The notes below the pieces were generated by a model that was not told the DNA's origin, ran no database searches, and was given only the letters and a program-made list of their open reading frames with translations. From Bugula neritina (Eukaryota > Bryozoa > Gymnolaemata > Cheilostomatida > Bugulidae), in contig OZ037766.1 in NCBI GenBank assembly GCA_964035545.1, positions 18,131,581 to 18,195,580 on the forward strand: a stretch of 64,000 nucleotides of DNA. Direction: 5' to 3'. Each line of letters begins with the position of its first letter. The stretch's first letter is position 1. The translations under genes were made by a program, and so were the position numbers. This document shows positions 15,842 to 30,940 of this stretch, piece by piece.

Positions 15842-16027
15842 ATGTACTGTAACATACTGAAATTTATTGTAACATACCGAAATATACTGCAACATACTGA
15901 AATACACTGTAACATACTGAAATATATTGCAAAATACTGCAACATACTGAAATACACTGTAACATACTCAAATACATTGTATCATATTGCAATATGCTAT
16001 AACTCACTGAAATATACTGCAACTTAG
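15842..16027. repeat. Satellite stretch with an accidental plus-strand open frame
   Basis: A 61-codon plus-strand frame exists here because one monomer reads aacataccga instead of aacatactga, which changes a TGA stop. The other copies of this position (for example near 2170, 6036 and 12015) keep the stop. There is no sign of a gene. Confidence 0.9.
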
Positions 16028-16140
16028 TGAAATATACTGTAACATACTGAAATATACTGCAACATACTGAAATACACTGTAACATACAGAAGTACGCTGT
16101 AACATACAGAAATACACTGCAACATACTGCAACATACTGA

Positions 16141-17710
16141 AATACACTGTAACATACTGAAACACACTGCAACATACTGAAATATACTGCAACATACTGG
16201 AACATACTGGAATATACTGTAACCCACTGAAATATACTGCAACATACTGAAATATACTGCAAGATACTGAAACCTACTGTAATACACTGTAACATACTGA
16301 AATACACTGCAACATGCTGCAACATACTGAAATACACTGTAACATATTGAAATACATTGCAACACATTGAAATAAGTTGCAAGATACCGAAATATACTGC
16401 AACATACTGAAAGACACTAAAACTCACTGAAGTATAGTGAAAAATCTAAAAATGCACTGTGGCATACTGAAATATACTGAAACACGCTGAAATATACTGG
16501 AACATACTGAAATAAACTGTAACATACTGAGATATACTGCAAGATACTGAAATATGCTACAACTCACTGAAGTATAGTGTAATTTACGGAAATGTACTGT
16601 ATCATACTGAAATTTATTGTAACATACTGAATTACACTGCAACATACTGAAAAACACTGTAACATACTGAAAGACACTAAAACTCACTGAAGTATAGTGT
16701 AATATCTGCAAATGCACTGTAATATATTGAAATTTACTGTAACACAGTGAAATATACTGTAACATACTGAAATATACTGTAACATACTGAGATATACTGC
16801 AAGATACTGAAATATACTACAACTCACTGAAGTATAGTGTAATTTACGAAAATGTACTGTAACATACTGGAATTTATTGTAACATACTGAATTATACTGC
16901 AACATACTGGAATACACTGTAACATACTGAAACATATTGCAAAATACTGCAACATACTGAAATACACTGTAACATACTGAAAGACGCCGTATCATACTGA
17001 AATATACTATAACCCACTGAAATATACTGCAACATACTGAAAAATACTGTAACATACTGAAATATACTGCAACATACTGAAATACACTGTAACATACAGA
17101 AATACACTGCAACATACTGCAGCATACTGCAACATACTGCAACATGCTGAAATACACTGTAACATACTGAAATATATTGCAAAATACTGCAACATACTGA
17201 AATACACTGTAACATACAGAAATACACTGCAACATACTGCAGCATACTGCAACATGCTGCAACATACTGAAATACACTGTAACATATTGAAATACACTGC
17301 AACACATTGAAATTTGCTGTAACATACTGAGATATACTGCAAGACACTGAAACATACTACAGCTCACTGAAGTATAGTGTAATTTACGGAAATGTACTGT
17401 AACATACTGAAATTTATTGTAACATACTGAAATATACTGCAACATACTGAAATACACTGTAACATACTGAAATATATTGCAAAATACTGCAACATACTGA
17501 AATACACTGTAACATGCTCAAATACATTGTATCATATTGCAATATGCTATAACCCACTGAAATATACTGCAACTTAGTGAAATATAATGTAACATACTGA
17601 AATATACTGCAACATACTGAAATACACTGTAACATACAGAAGTACGCTGTAACATTCAGAAATACACTGCAACATACTGCAACATACTGAAATACACTGT
17701 AACATACTGA
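16141..17710. repeat. 1.57-kb tandem duplication, copy 1
   Basis: Repeats at 17801-19370 with an offset of 1,660 (166 monomers). Homology ends on the right where 17711 reads aatatattgc but 19371 reads aacacactgc. Confidence 0.75.
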
Positions 17711-17800
17711 AATATATTGCAAAATACTGCAACATACTGAAATACACTGTAACATACTGAAAGACACTAAAACTCACTGAAGTATAGTGTAATATCTGGA
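17711..17800. repeat. 90-bp junction patch between duplicated copies
   Basis: Not part of the 1.57-kb duplicated segment. It closely resembles the sequence starting near 8876, including a marker unit, up to aatatctgg. It then switches within the same marker to aatacactgtaacat, which belongs to the second duplicate. This looks like the trace of a recombination event using two donor positions. Confidence 0.6.
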
Positions 17801-19370
17801 AATACACTGTAACATACTGAAACACACTGCAACATACTGAAATATACTGCAACATACTGGAACATACTGGAATATACTGTAACCCACTGAAATATACTGC
17901 AACATACTGAAATATACTGCAAGATACTGAAACCTACTGTAATACACTGTAACATACTGAAATACACTGCAACATGCTGCAACATACTGAAATACACTGT
18001 AACATATTGAAATACATTGCAACACATTGAAATAAGTTGCAAGATACCGAAATATACTGCAACATACTGAAAGACACTAAAACTCACTGAAGTATAGTGA
18101 AAAATCTAAAAATGCACTGTGGCATACTGAAATATACTGAAACACGCTGAAATATACTGGAACATACTGAAATAAACTGTAACATACTGAGATATACTGC
18201 AAGATACTGAAATATGCTACAACTCACTGAAGTATAGTGTAATTTACGGAAATGTACTGTAACATACTGAAATTTATTGTAACATACTGAATTACACTGC
18301 AACATACTGAAAAACACTGTAACATACTGAAAGACACTAAAACTCACTGAAGTATAGTGTAATATCTGCAAATGCACTGTAATATATTGAAATTTACTGT
18401 AACACAGTGAAATATACTGTAACATACTGAAATATACTGTAACATACTGAGATATACTGCAAGATACTGAAATATACTACAACTCACTGAAGTATAGTGT
18501 AATTTACGAAAATGTACTGTAACATACTGGAATTTATTGTAACATACTGAATTATACTGCAACATACTGGAATACACTGTAACATACTGAAACATATTGC
18601 AAAATACTGCAACATACTGAAATACACTGTAACATACTGAAAGACGCCGTATCATACTGAAATATACTATAACCCACTGAAATATACTGCAACATACTGA
18701 AAAATACTGTAACATACTGAAATATACTGCAACATACTGAAATACACTGTAACATACAGAAATACACTGCAACATACTGCAGCATACTGCAACATACTGC
18801 AACATGCTGAAATACACTGTAACATACTGAAATATATTGCAAAATACTGCAACATACTGAAATACACTGTAACATACAGAAATACACTGCAACATACTGC
18901 AGCATACTGCAACATGCTGCAACATACTGAAATACACTGTAACATATTGAAATACACTGCAACACATTGAAATTTGCTGTAACATACTGAGATATACTGC
19001 AAGACACTGAAACATACTACAGCTCACTGAAGTATAGTGTAATTTACGGAAATGTACTGTAACATACTGAAATTTATTGTAACATACTGAAATATACTGC
19101 AACATACTGAAATACACTGTAACATACTGAAATATATTGCAAAATACTGCAACATACTGAAATACACTGTAACATGCTCAAATACATTGTATCATATTGC
19201 AATATGCTATAACCCACTGAAATATACTGCAACTTAGTGAAATATAATGTAACATACTGAAATATACTGCAACATACTGAAATACACTGTAACATACAGA
19301 AGTACGCTGTAACATTCAGAAATACACTGCAACATACTGCAACATACTGAAATACACTGTAACATACTGA
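17801..19370. repeat. 1.57-kb tandem duplication, copy 2
   Basis: Copy of 16141-17710. Near 17931 it carries aacctactgt, as in the 3.87-kb subunits (6426 and 16271), rather than the aacctactga seen at 7976. This shows which parent position it came from. Confidence 0.7.
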
Positions 19371-19400
19371 AACACACTGCAACATACTGAAATATACTGC

Positions 19401-22400
19401 AACATACTGGAACATACTGGAATATACTGTAACCCACTGAAATATACTGCAACATACTGAAATATACTGCAAGATACTGAAACCTACTGAAATACACTGT
19501 AACATACTGAAATACACTGCAACATGCTGCAACATACTGAAATACACTGTAACATATTGAAATACATTGCAACACATTGAAATAAGTTGCAAGATACCGA
19601 AATATACTGCAACATACTGAAAGACACTAAAACTCACTGAAGTATAGTGAAAAATCTAAAAATGCACTGTGGCATACTGAAATATACTGAAACACGCTGA
19701 AATATACTGGAACATACTGAAATAAACTGTAACATACTGAGATATACTGCAAGATACTGAAATATGCTACAACTCACTGAAGTATAGTGTAATTTACGGA
19801 AATGTACTGTAACATACTGAAATTTATTGTAACATACTGAATTATACTGCAACATACTGAAAAACACTGTAACATACTGAAAGACACTAAAACTCACTGA
19901 AGTATAGTGTAATATCTGCAAATGCACTGTAATATATTGAAATTTACTGTAACACAGTGAAATATACTGTAACATACTGAAATATACTGTAACATACTGA
20001 GATATACTGCAAGATACTGAAATATACTACAACTCACTGAAGTATAGTGTAATTTACGAAAATGTACTGTAACATACTGAAATTTATTGTAACATACTGA
20101 ATTATACTGCAACATACTGGAATACACTGTAACATACTGAAACATATTGCAAAATACTGCAACATACTGAAATACGCTGTAACATACTGAAAGACGCCGT
20201 ATCATACTGAAATATACTATAACCCACTGAAATATACTGCAACATACTGAAAAAAACTGTAACATACTGAAATATACTGCAACATACTGAAATACACTGT
20301 AACATACAGAAATACACTGCAACATACTGCAGCATACTGCAACATGCTGCAACACGCTGAAATACACTGTAACATACTGAAATATATTGCAAAATACTGC
20401 AACATACTGAAATACACTGTAACATACTGAAAGACACTAAAACTCACTGAAGTATAGTGTAATATCTGGAAATGCACTGTGACATACTGAAATATACTGA
20501 AACACGCTGAAATATACTGCAACATACTGAAATATACTGTAACATACCGAAATTTATTGTAACATACCGAATTATACTGCAACATACTGAAATATACTGT
20601 AACATACTGAAATATATTGCAAAATACTGCAACATACTTAAATACACTGTAACATACTGAAAGACACTAAAACTCACTGAAGTATAGTGTAATATCTGGA
20701 AATGCACTGTGACATACTGAAATATACTGAAACACGCTGAAATATACTTCAACATACTGAAATATACCTAAAAATATTGAAACATACTGAAATACACTGT
20801 AACATGCTGAAATACACTGTATCATACTGAAGTATACTGTAACGCACTGAAATATACTGCAACATACTGAATTATACTGAAACATACTGCAATATCCTGA
20901 AATATACTGCAACATGCTGAAATATACTGCAAGACACTGAAACCTATTGAAATACACTGTAACATACTGATATACACTGCAACACACTGAAATACACTGT
21001 AACATACAGACATACACTGCAACACACTGCAGCATACTGCAACATGCTGCAACATACTGAAATACACTGTAACATATTGAAATACACTGCAACACATTGA
21101 AATATGCTGTAACATACTGAGATATACTGCAAGACACTGAAATATACTACAGCTCACTGAAGTATAGTGTAATTTACGGAAATGTACTGTAACATACTGA
21201 AATTTATTGTAACATACTGAAATATACTGCAACATACTGAAATACACTGTAACATACTGAAATATATTGCAAAATACTGCAACATACTGAAATACACTGT
21301 AACATACTCAAATACATTGTATCATACTGGAATATGCTATAACCCACTGAAATATACTGCAACTTACTGAAATATACTGTAACATACTGAAATATACTGC
21401 AACATACTGAAATACACTGTAACATACAGAAGTACGCTGTAACATACAGAAATACACTGCAACATACTGCAACATACTGAAATACACTGTAACATACTGA
21501 AACACACTGCAACATACTGAAATATACTGCAACTTAGTGAAATATACTGTAACATACTGAAATATACTGCAACATACTGAAATACACTGTAACATACAGA
21601 AGTACGCTGTAACATTCAGAAATACACTGCAACATACTGCAACATACTGAAATACACTGTAACATACTGAAACACACTGCAACATACTGAAATATACTGC
21701 AACATACTGGAACATACTGGAATATACTGTAACCCACTGAAATATACTGCAACATACTGAAATATACTGCAAGATACTGAAACCTACTGAAATACACTGT
21801 AACATACTGAAATACACTGCAACATGCTGCAACATACTGAAATACACTGTAACATATTGAAATACATTGCAACACATTGAAATAAGTTGCAAGATACCGA
21901 AATATACTGCAACATACTGAAAGACACTAAAACTCACTGAAGTATAGTGAAAAATCTAAAAATGCACTGTGGCATACTGAAATATACTGAAACACGCTGA
22001 AATATACTGGAACATACTGAAATAAACTGTAACATACTGAGATATACTGCAAGATACTGAAATATGCTACAACTCACTGAAGTATAGTGTAATTTACGGA
22101 AATGTACTGTAACATACTGAAATTTATTGTAACATACTGAATTATACTGCAACATACTGAAAAACACTGTAACATACTGAAAGACACTAAAACTCACTGA
22201 AGTATAGTGTAATATCTGCAAATGCACTGTAATATATTGAAATTTACTGTAACACAGTGAAATATACTGTAACATACTGAAATATACTGTAACATACTGA
22301 GATACACTGCAAGATACTGAAATATACTACAACTCACTGAAGTATAGTGTAATTTACGAAAATGTACTGTAACATACTGAAATTTATTGTAACATACTGA

Positions 22401-23830
22401 ATTATACTGCAACATACTGGAATACACTGTAACATACTGAAACATATTGCAAAATACTGCAACATACTGAAATACGCTGTAACATACTGAAAGACGCCAT
22501 ATCATACTGAAATATACTATAACCCACTGAAATATACTGCAACATACTGAAAAATACTGTAACATACTGAAATATACTGCAACATACTGAAATACACTGT
22601 AACATACAGAAATACACTGCAACATACTGCAGCATACTGCAACATACTGCAACACGCTGAAATACACTGTAACATACTGAAATATATTGCAAAATACTGC
22701 AACATACTGAAATACACTGTAACATACTGAAAGACACTAAAACTCACTGAAGTATAGTGTAATATCTGGAAATGCACTGTGACATACTGAAATATACTGA
22801 AACACGCTGAAATATACTGCAACATACTGAAATATACTGTAACATACCGAAATTTATTGTAACATACCGAATTATACTGCAACATACTGAAATATACTGT
22901 AACATACTGAAATATATTGCAAAATACTGCAACATACTTAAATACACTGTAACATACTGAAAGACACTAAAACTCACTGAAGTATAGTGTAATATCTGGA
23001 AATGCACTGTGACATACTGAAATATACTGAAACACGCTGAAATATACTTCAACATACTGAAATATACCTAAAAATATTGAAACATACTGAAATACACTGT
23101 AACATGCTGAAATACACTGTATCATACTGAAGTATACTGTAACGCACTGAAATATACTGCAACATACTGAATTATACTGAAACATACTGCAATATCCTGA
23201 AATATACTGCAACATGCTGAAATATACTGCAAGACACTGAAACCTACTGAAATACACTGTAACATACTGATATACACTGCAACATACTGAAATACACTGT
23301 AACATACAGACATACACTGCAACATACTGCAGCATACTGCAACATGCTGCAACATACTGAAATACACTGTAACATATTGAAATACACTGCAACACATTGA
23401 AATATGCTGTAACATACTGAGATATACTGCAAGACACTGAAATATACTACAGCTCACTGAAGTATAGTGTAATTTACGGAAATGTACTGTAACATACTGA
23501 AATTTATTGTAACATACTGAAATATACTGCAACATACTGAAATACACTGTAACATACTGAAATATATTGCAAAATACTGCAACATACTGAAATACACTGT
23601 AACATACTCAAATACATTGTATCATACTGGAATATGCTATAACCCACTGAAATATACTGCAACTTACTGAAATATACTGTAACATACTGAAATATACTGC
23701 AACATACTGAAATACACTGTAACATACAGAAGTACGCTGTAACATACAGAAATACACTGCAACATACTGCAACATACTGAAATACACTGTAACATACTGA
23801 AACACACTGCAACATACTGAAATATACTGC
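19401..23830. repeat. 4.43-kb higher-order unit, first array, copy a
   Basis: Repeats at an offset of 4,430 (443 monomers) in 23831-28260. Internally it has two related sub-blocks. An offset of 2,300 joins 19215-21532 to 21515-23832, and an offset of 2,130 joins the sequence from 21701 to that from 23831. A private substitution (aacacactga at 20991) separates it from the other copies. Confidence 0.8.
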
Positions 23831-26800
23831 AACATACTGGAACATACTGGAATATACTGTAACCCACTGAAATATACTGCAACATACTGAAATATGCTGC
23901 AAGATACTGAAACCTACTGAAATACACTGTAACATACTGAAATACACTGCAACATGCTGCAACATACTGAAATACACTGTAACATATTGAAATACATTGC
24001 AACGCATTGAAATAAGTTGCAAGATACCGAAATATGCTGCAACATACTGAAAGACACTAAAACTCACTGAAGTATAGTGAAAAATTTAAAAATGCACTGT
24101 GGCATACTGAAATATACTGAAACACGCTGAAATATACTGGAACATACTGAAATAAACTGTAACATACTGAGATATACTGCAAGATACTGAAATATACTAC
24201 AACTCACTGAAGTATAGCGTAATTTGCAGAAATGTACTGTAACACACTGAAATTTATTGTAACATACTGAATTATACTGCAACATACTGAAAAACACTGT
24301 AACATACTGAAAGACACTAAAACTCACTGAAGTATAGTGTAATATCTGCAAATGCACTGTAATATATTGAAATTTACTGTAACACAGTGAAATATACTGT
24401 AACATACTGAAATATACTGTAACATACTGAGATATACTGCAAGATACTGAAATATACTACAACTCACTGAAGTATAGTGTAATTTACGAAAATGTACTGT
24501 AACATACTGAAATTTATTGTAACATACTGAATTATACTGCAACATACTGGAATACACTGTAACATACTGAAACATATTGCAAAATACTGCAACATACTGA
24601 AATACGCTGTAACATACTGAAAGACGCCGTATCATACTGAAATATACTATAACCCACTGAAATATACTGCAACATACTGAAAAAAACTGTAACATACTGA
24701 AATATACTGCAACATACTGAAATACACTGTAACATACAGAAATACACTGCAACATACTGCAGCATACTGCAACATGCTGCAACACGCTGAAATACACTGT
24801 AACATACTGAAATATATTGCAAAATACTGCAACATACTGAAATACACTGTAACATACTGAAAGACACTAAAACTCACTGAAGTATAGTGTAATATCTGGA
24901 AATGCACTGTGACATACTGAAATATACTGAAACACGCTGAAATATACTGCAACATACTGAAATATACTGTAACATACCGAAATTTATTGTAACATACCGA
25001 ATTATACTGCAACATACTGAAATATACTGTAACATACTGAAATATATTGCAAAATACTGCAACATACTTAAATACACTGTAACATACTGAAAGACACTAA
25101 AACTCACTGAAGTATAGTGTAATATCTGGAAATGCACTGTGACATACTGAAATATACTGAAACACGCTGAAATATACTTCAACATACTGAAATATACCTA
25201 AAAATATTGAAACATACTGAAATACACTGTAACATGCTAAAATACACTGTATCATACTGAAGTATACTGTAACGCACTGAAATATACTGCAACATACTGA
25301 ATTATACTGAAACATACTGCAATATCCTGAAATATACTGCAACATGCTGAAATATACTGCAAGACACTGAAACCTATTGAAATACACTGTAACATACTGA
25401 TATACACTGCAACATACTGAAATACACTGTAACATACAGACATACACTGCAACACACTGCAGCATACTGCAACATGCTGCAACATACTGAAATACACTGT
25501 AACATATTGAAATACACTGCAACACATTGAAATATGCTGTAACATACTGAGATATACTGCAAGACACTGAAATATACTACAGCTCACTGAAGTATAGTGT
25601 AATTTACGGAAATGTACTGTAACATACTGAAATTTATTGTAACATACTGAAATATACTGCAACATACTGAAATACACTGTAACATACTGAAATATATTGC
25701 AAAATACTGCAACATACTGAAATACACTGTAACATACTCAAATACATTGTATCATACTGGAATATGCTATAACCCACTGAAATATACTGCAACTTACTGA
25801 AATATACTGTAACATACTGAAATATACTGCAACATACTGAAATACACTGTAACATACAGAAGTACGCTGTAACATACAGAAATACACTGCAACATACTGC
25901 AACATACTGAAATACACTGTAACATACTGAAACACACTGCAACATACTGAAATATACTGCAACTTAGTGAAATATACTGTAACATACTGAAATATACTGC
26001 AACATACTGAAATACACTGTAACATACAGAAGTACGCTGTAACATTCAGAAATACATTGCAACATACTGCAACATACTGAAATACACTGTAACATACTGA
26101 AACACACTGCAACATACTGAAATATACTGCAACATACTGGAACATACTGGAATATACTGTAACCCACTGAAATATACTGCAACATACTGAAATATACTGC
26201 AAGATACTGAAACCTACTGAAATACACTGTAACATACTGAAATACACTGCAACATGCTGCAACATACTGAAATACACTGTAACATATTGAAATACATTGC
26301 AACACATTGAAATAAGTTGCAAGATACCGAAATATACTGCAACATACTGAAAGACACTAAAACTCACTGAAGTAAAGTGAAAAATCTAAAAATGCACTGT
26401 GGCATACTGAAATATACTGAAACACGCTGAAATATACTGGAACATACTGAAATAAACTGTAACATACTGAGATATACTGCAAGATACTGAAATATGCTAC
26501 AACTCACTGAAGTATAGTGTAATTTACGGAAATGTACTGTAACATACTGAAATTTATTGTAACATACTGAATTATACTGCAACATACTGAAAAACACTGT
26601 AACATACTGAAAGACACTAAAACTCACTGAAGTATAGTGTAATATCTGCAAATGCACTGTAATATATTGAAATTTACTGTAACACAGTGAAATATACTGT
26701 AACATACTGAAATATACTGTAACATACTGAGATATACTGCAAGATACTGAAATATACTACAACTCACTGAAGTATAGTGTAATTTACGAAAATGTACTGT

Positions 26801-28260
26801 AACATACTGAAATTTATTGTAACATACTGAATTATACTGCAACATACTGGAATACACTGTAACATACTGAAACATATTGCAAAATACTGCAACATACTGA
26901 AATACGCTGTAACATACTGAAAGACGCCATATCATACTGAAATATACTATAACCCACTGAAATATACTGCAACATACTGAAAAATACTGTAACATACTGA
27001 AATATACTGCAACATACTGAAATACACTGTAACATACAGAAATACACTGCAACATACTGCAGCATACTGCAACATACTGCAACACGCTGAAATACACTGT
27101 AACATACTGAAATATATTGCAAAATACTGCAACATACTGAAATACACTGTAACATACTGAAAGACACTAAAACTCACTGAAGTATAGTGTAATATCTGGA
27201 AATGCACTGTGACATACTGAAATATACTGAAACACGCTGAAATATACTGCAACATACTGAAATATACTGTAACATACCGAAATTTATTGTAACATACCGA
27301 ATTATACTGCAACATACTGAAATATACTGTAACATACTGAAATATATTGCAAAATACTGCAACATACTTAAATACACTGTAACATACTGAAAGACACTAA
27401 AACTCACTGAAGTATAGTGTAATATCTGGAAATGCACTGTGACATACTGAAATATACTGAAACACGCTGAAATATACTTCAACATACTATAATATACCTA
27501 AAAATATTGAAACATACTGAAATACACTGTAACATGCTGAAATACACTGTATCATACTGAAGTATACTGTAACGCACTGAAATATACTGCAACATACTGA
27601 ATTATACTGAAACATACTGCAATATCCTGAAATATACTGCAACATGCTGAAATATACTGCAAGACACTGAAACCTACTGAAATACACTGTAACATACTGA
27701 TATACACTGCAACATACTGAAATACACTGTAACATACAGACATACACTGCAACATACTGCAGCATACTGCAACATGCTGCAACATACTGAAATACACTGT
27801 AACATATTGAAATACACTGCAACACATTGAAATATGCTGTAACATACTGAGATATACTGCAAGACACTGAAATATACTACAGCTCACTGAAGTATAGTGT
27901 AATTTACGGAAATGTACTGTAACATACTGAAATTTATTGTAACATACTGAAATATACTGCAACATACTGAAATACACTGTAACATACTGAAATATATTGC
28001 AAAATACTGCAACATACTGAAATACACTGTAACATACTCAAATACATTGTATCATACTGGAATATGCTATAACCCACTGAAATATACTGCAACTTACTGA
28101 AATATACTGTAACATACTGAAATATACTGCAATATACTGAAATACACTGTAACATACAGAAGTACGCTGTAACATACAGAAATACACTGCAACATACTGC
28201 AACATACTGAAATACACTGTAACATACTGAAACACACTGCAACATACTGAAATATACTGC
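23831..28260. repeat. 4.43-kb higher-order unit, first array, copy b
   Basis: Second copy of the 4.43-kb unit. It carries A at 26375 (gtaaagtg instead of gtatagtg) and aatacattgc at 26051. Both recur at 51963 and 51641 in the second array but not in copy a (21945, 21621). These variants link this copy to 49419-53848. Confidence 0.8.
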
Positions 28261-28690
28261 AACATACTGGAACATACTGGAATATACTGTAACCCACTGA
28301 AATATACTGCAACATACTGAAATATGCTGCAAGATACTGAAACCTACTGAAATACACTGTAACATACTGAAATACACTGCAACATGCTGCAACATACTGA
28401 AATACACTGTAACATATTGAAATACATTGCAACGCATTGAAATAAGTTGCAAGATACCGAAATATGCTGCAACATACTGAAAGACACTAAAACTCACTGA
28501 AGTATAGTGAAAAATTTAAAAATGCACTGTGGCATACTGAAATATACTGAAACACGCTGAAATATACTGGAACATACTGAAATAAACTGTAACATACTGA
28601 GATATACTGCAAGATACTGAAATATACTACAACTCACTGAAGTATAGCGTAATTTGCAGAAATGTACTGTAACACACTGAAATTTATTGT
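28261..28690. repeat. 4.43-kb unit, first array, truncated third copy
   Basis: Follows the 4,430 offset from 23831 until about 28690. There the sequence reads aatttattgt then atcatactga instead of the expected aacatactga and attatactgc. It then passes into a marker-dense region. Confidence 0.75.
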
Positions 28691-28780
28691 ATCATACTGA
28701 AATATACTGCAACGTACTGAAATACACTGTAACATACTAAAATATATTGCAAAATACTGCAACATACTTAAATATACTGC

Positions 28781-29520
28781 AACATACTGAAAGACACTAA
28801 AACTCACTGAAGTATAGTGTAATATCTGCAAATGCACTGTAACATACTGAAATTTACTGTAACACACTGAAATATACTGTAACATACTGAAATATACTGT
28901 AACATACTGAGATATACTGCGAGATTCTGAAATATGCTACAACTCACTGAAGTATAGTGTAATTTACGGAAATGTACTGTAACATACTGAAATTTATTGT
29001 AACATACTGAATTATACTGCAACATACTGAAATACACAGTAACATACTGAGATATACTGCAAGATACTGAAATATACTACAACTCACTGAAGTATAGTGT
29101 AATATCTGCAAATGCACTGTAACATACTGAAATTTACTGTAACACACTGAAATATACTGTAACATACAGAAATATACTGTAACATACTGAGATATACTGC
29201 AAGATACTGAAATATACTACAACTCACTGAAGTATAGTGTAATTTAGGGAAATGTACTGTAACATACTGAAATTTATTGTAACATACTGAATTATACTGC
29301 AACATACTGAAATACACTGCAACATACTGAAATACACTGTAACATACTGAAAGACACTAAAACTCACTGAAGTATAGTGTAATATCTGCAAATGCACTGT
29401 AACATATTGAAATTTACTGTAACACAGTGAAATATACTGTAACATACTGAGATATACTGCAAGATACTGAAATATACTACAACTCACTGAAGTATAGTGT
29501 AATTTACGAAAATGTACTGT
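28781..29520. repeat. Marker-dense region with a 140-bp period
   Basis: Marker cores (agtatagtgt) start at 28811, 28951, 29091, 29231, 29371 and 29491. The spacings are 140, 140, 140, 140 and 120 bp, so the local period is 14 monomers. Alpha and beta forms alternate, apart from a chimera at 29081-29115 that has the beta left side and the alpha right side. The copy in the second 7.55-kb duplicate is at 36330-37069. Confidence 0.85.
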
Positions 29521-30940
29521 AACATACTGAAATTTATTGTAACATACTGAGTTATACTGCAACATACTGAAATACACTGTAACATACTGAAACATATTGC
29601 AAAGTACTGCAACATACTGAAATACACTGTAACATACTGAAAGACGCTGTATCATAATGAAATATACTATAACCCACTGAAATATACTGCAACATACTGA
29701 AATATACTGTAACAAACTGAAATATACTGCAACATACTGAAATACACTGTAACATACAGAAATACACTGCAACATACTGCAGCAAACTGCAACATACTGC
29801 AACATACTGAAATACACTGTAACATATTGAAATACACTGCAACACATTGAAATATGCTTCAACATACCGAAATATATGGTAACCTACTGAAATATGTTGC
29901 AAACTACTGAAATATACTGCAACATACTGCAACTTAATGAAATATACTGTAACACACTGAAATATACTGCACAATACTGCAAAATACTGTAACATACTGA
30001 AACATACTGCAACATCCTGAAATATACTGCAACATGCTGAAATATACTGCAAGACACTGAAACCTACTGAAATACACTGTAACATACTGAAATACACTGC
30101 AACATACTGCAACATACTGAAATACATTGTGACATATTGAAATGCATTGCAACACATTGAAATATGTTGCAAGATACTGAAATATAATGAAACATACTGA
30201 ACGACACTAAAACTCACTGAAGTATAGTGTAATACCTGAAAATGCACTGTGATATACTGAAATACACTGTAACACATTGAAATATACTGCAAAATACTGA
30301 AACATACTGAAATATATTGCAAAATACTGCAACATACTGAAATACGGTTTAACATACTGAAATACACTGTAACATACTGATATGCACTGCAACATACTGA
30401 AATACACGGCAACATACTGGAACATACTGGAATATACTGTAACCCACTGAAATATACTACAACATGCTGAAATATACTGCAAGATACTGAAACCTACTGA
30501 AATACACTGTAACATACTGAAATACACTGCAACATGCTGCAACATACTGAAATACACTGTAACATATTGAAATACATTGCAACACATTGAAATAAGTTGC
30601 AAGATACCGAAATATACTGCAACATACTGAAAGACACTAAAAGTCACTGAAGTATAGTGAAAAATGTAAAAATGCACTGTGGCATACTGAAATATACTGA
30701 AACACGCTGAAATATACTGGAACATACTGAAATAAACTGTAACATACTGAGATATACTGCAAGATACTGAAATATACTACAACTCACTGAAGTATAGCGT
30801 AATTTGCAGAAATGTACTGTAACACACTGAAATTTATTGTATCATACTGAAATATACTGCAACGTACTGAAATACACTGTAACATACTAAAATATATTGC
30901 AAAAAACTGGAACATACTTAAATATACTGCAACATACTAA
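29521..30940. repeat. Marker-poor mosaic within the 7.55-kb unit
   Basis: Ordinary monomers with unusual variants such as acaatactgc (29971) and gttatactgc (29551). Markers are sparse: one near 30221, one near 30651 and one near 30791. The part from 29821 to about 30075 recurs near 63498-63752. The longest uninterrupted minus-strand frame in the window (29552-30415, 287 codons) lies here because no in-frame marker stop falls in it. It is not a gene. Confidence 0.75.

Larger units (their letters stand above)
9915..17800. repeat. 9.85-kb higher-order unit, copy 2 (interrupted)
   Basis: Matches 70 to about 7865 at an offset of 9,845, including subunits 10064-13929 (with the 1-base loss at 11438 and 3-base loss at 12450) and 13930-17710 (1-base loss at 15304, no 3-base loss at 16311). 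The match stops at 17710. A 90-bp patch and a duplication of 16141-17710 follow instead of the expected continuation. Homology to the end of copy 1 resumes later at an offset of 11,505. Confidence 0.8.

Noticed and set aside
15842-16027. Plus-strand open frame of 61 codons
   Set aside because: It exists only because one TGA became CGA. Homologous copies are stopped and there is no other coding sign.
29552-30415. Long minus-strand open reading frame (287 codons) and the many similar frames of 60-257 codons
   Set aside because: The same cyclic peptide is read in all three minus frames, overlapping frames cover the same DNA, ends are set by marker stops, and the sequence is plain satellite. Nothing suggests translation.
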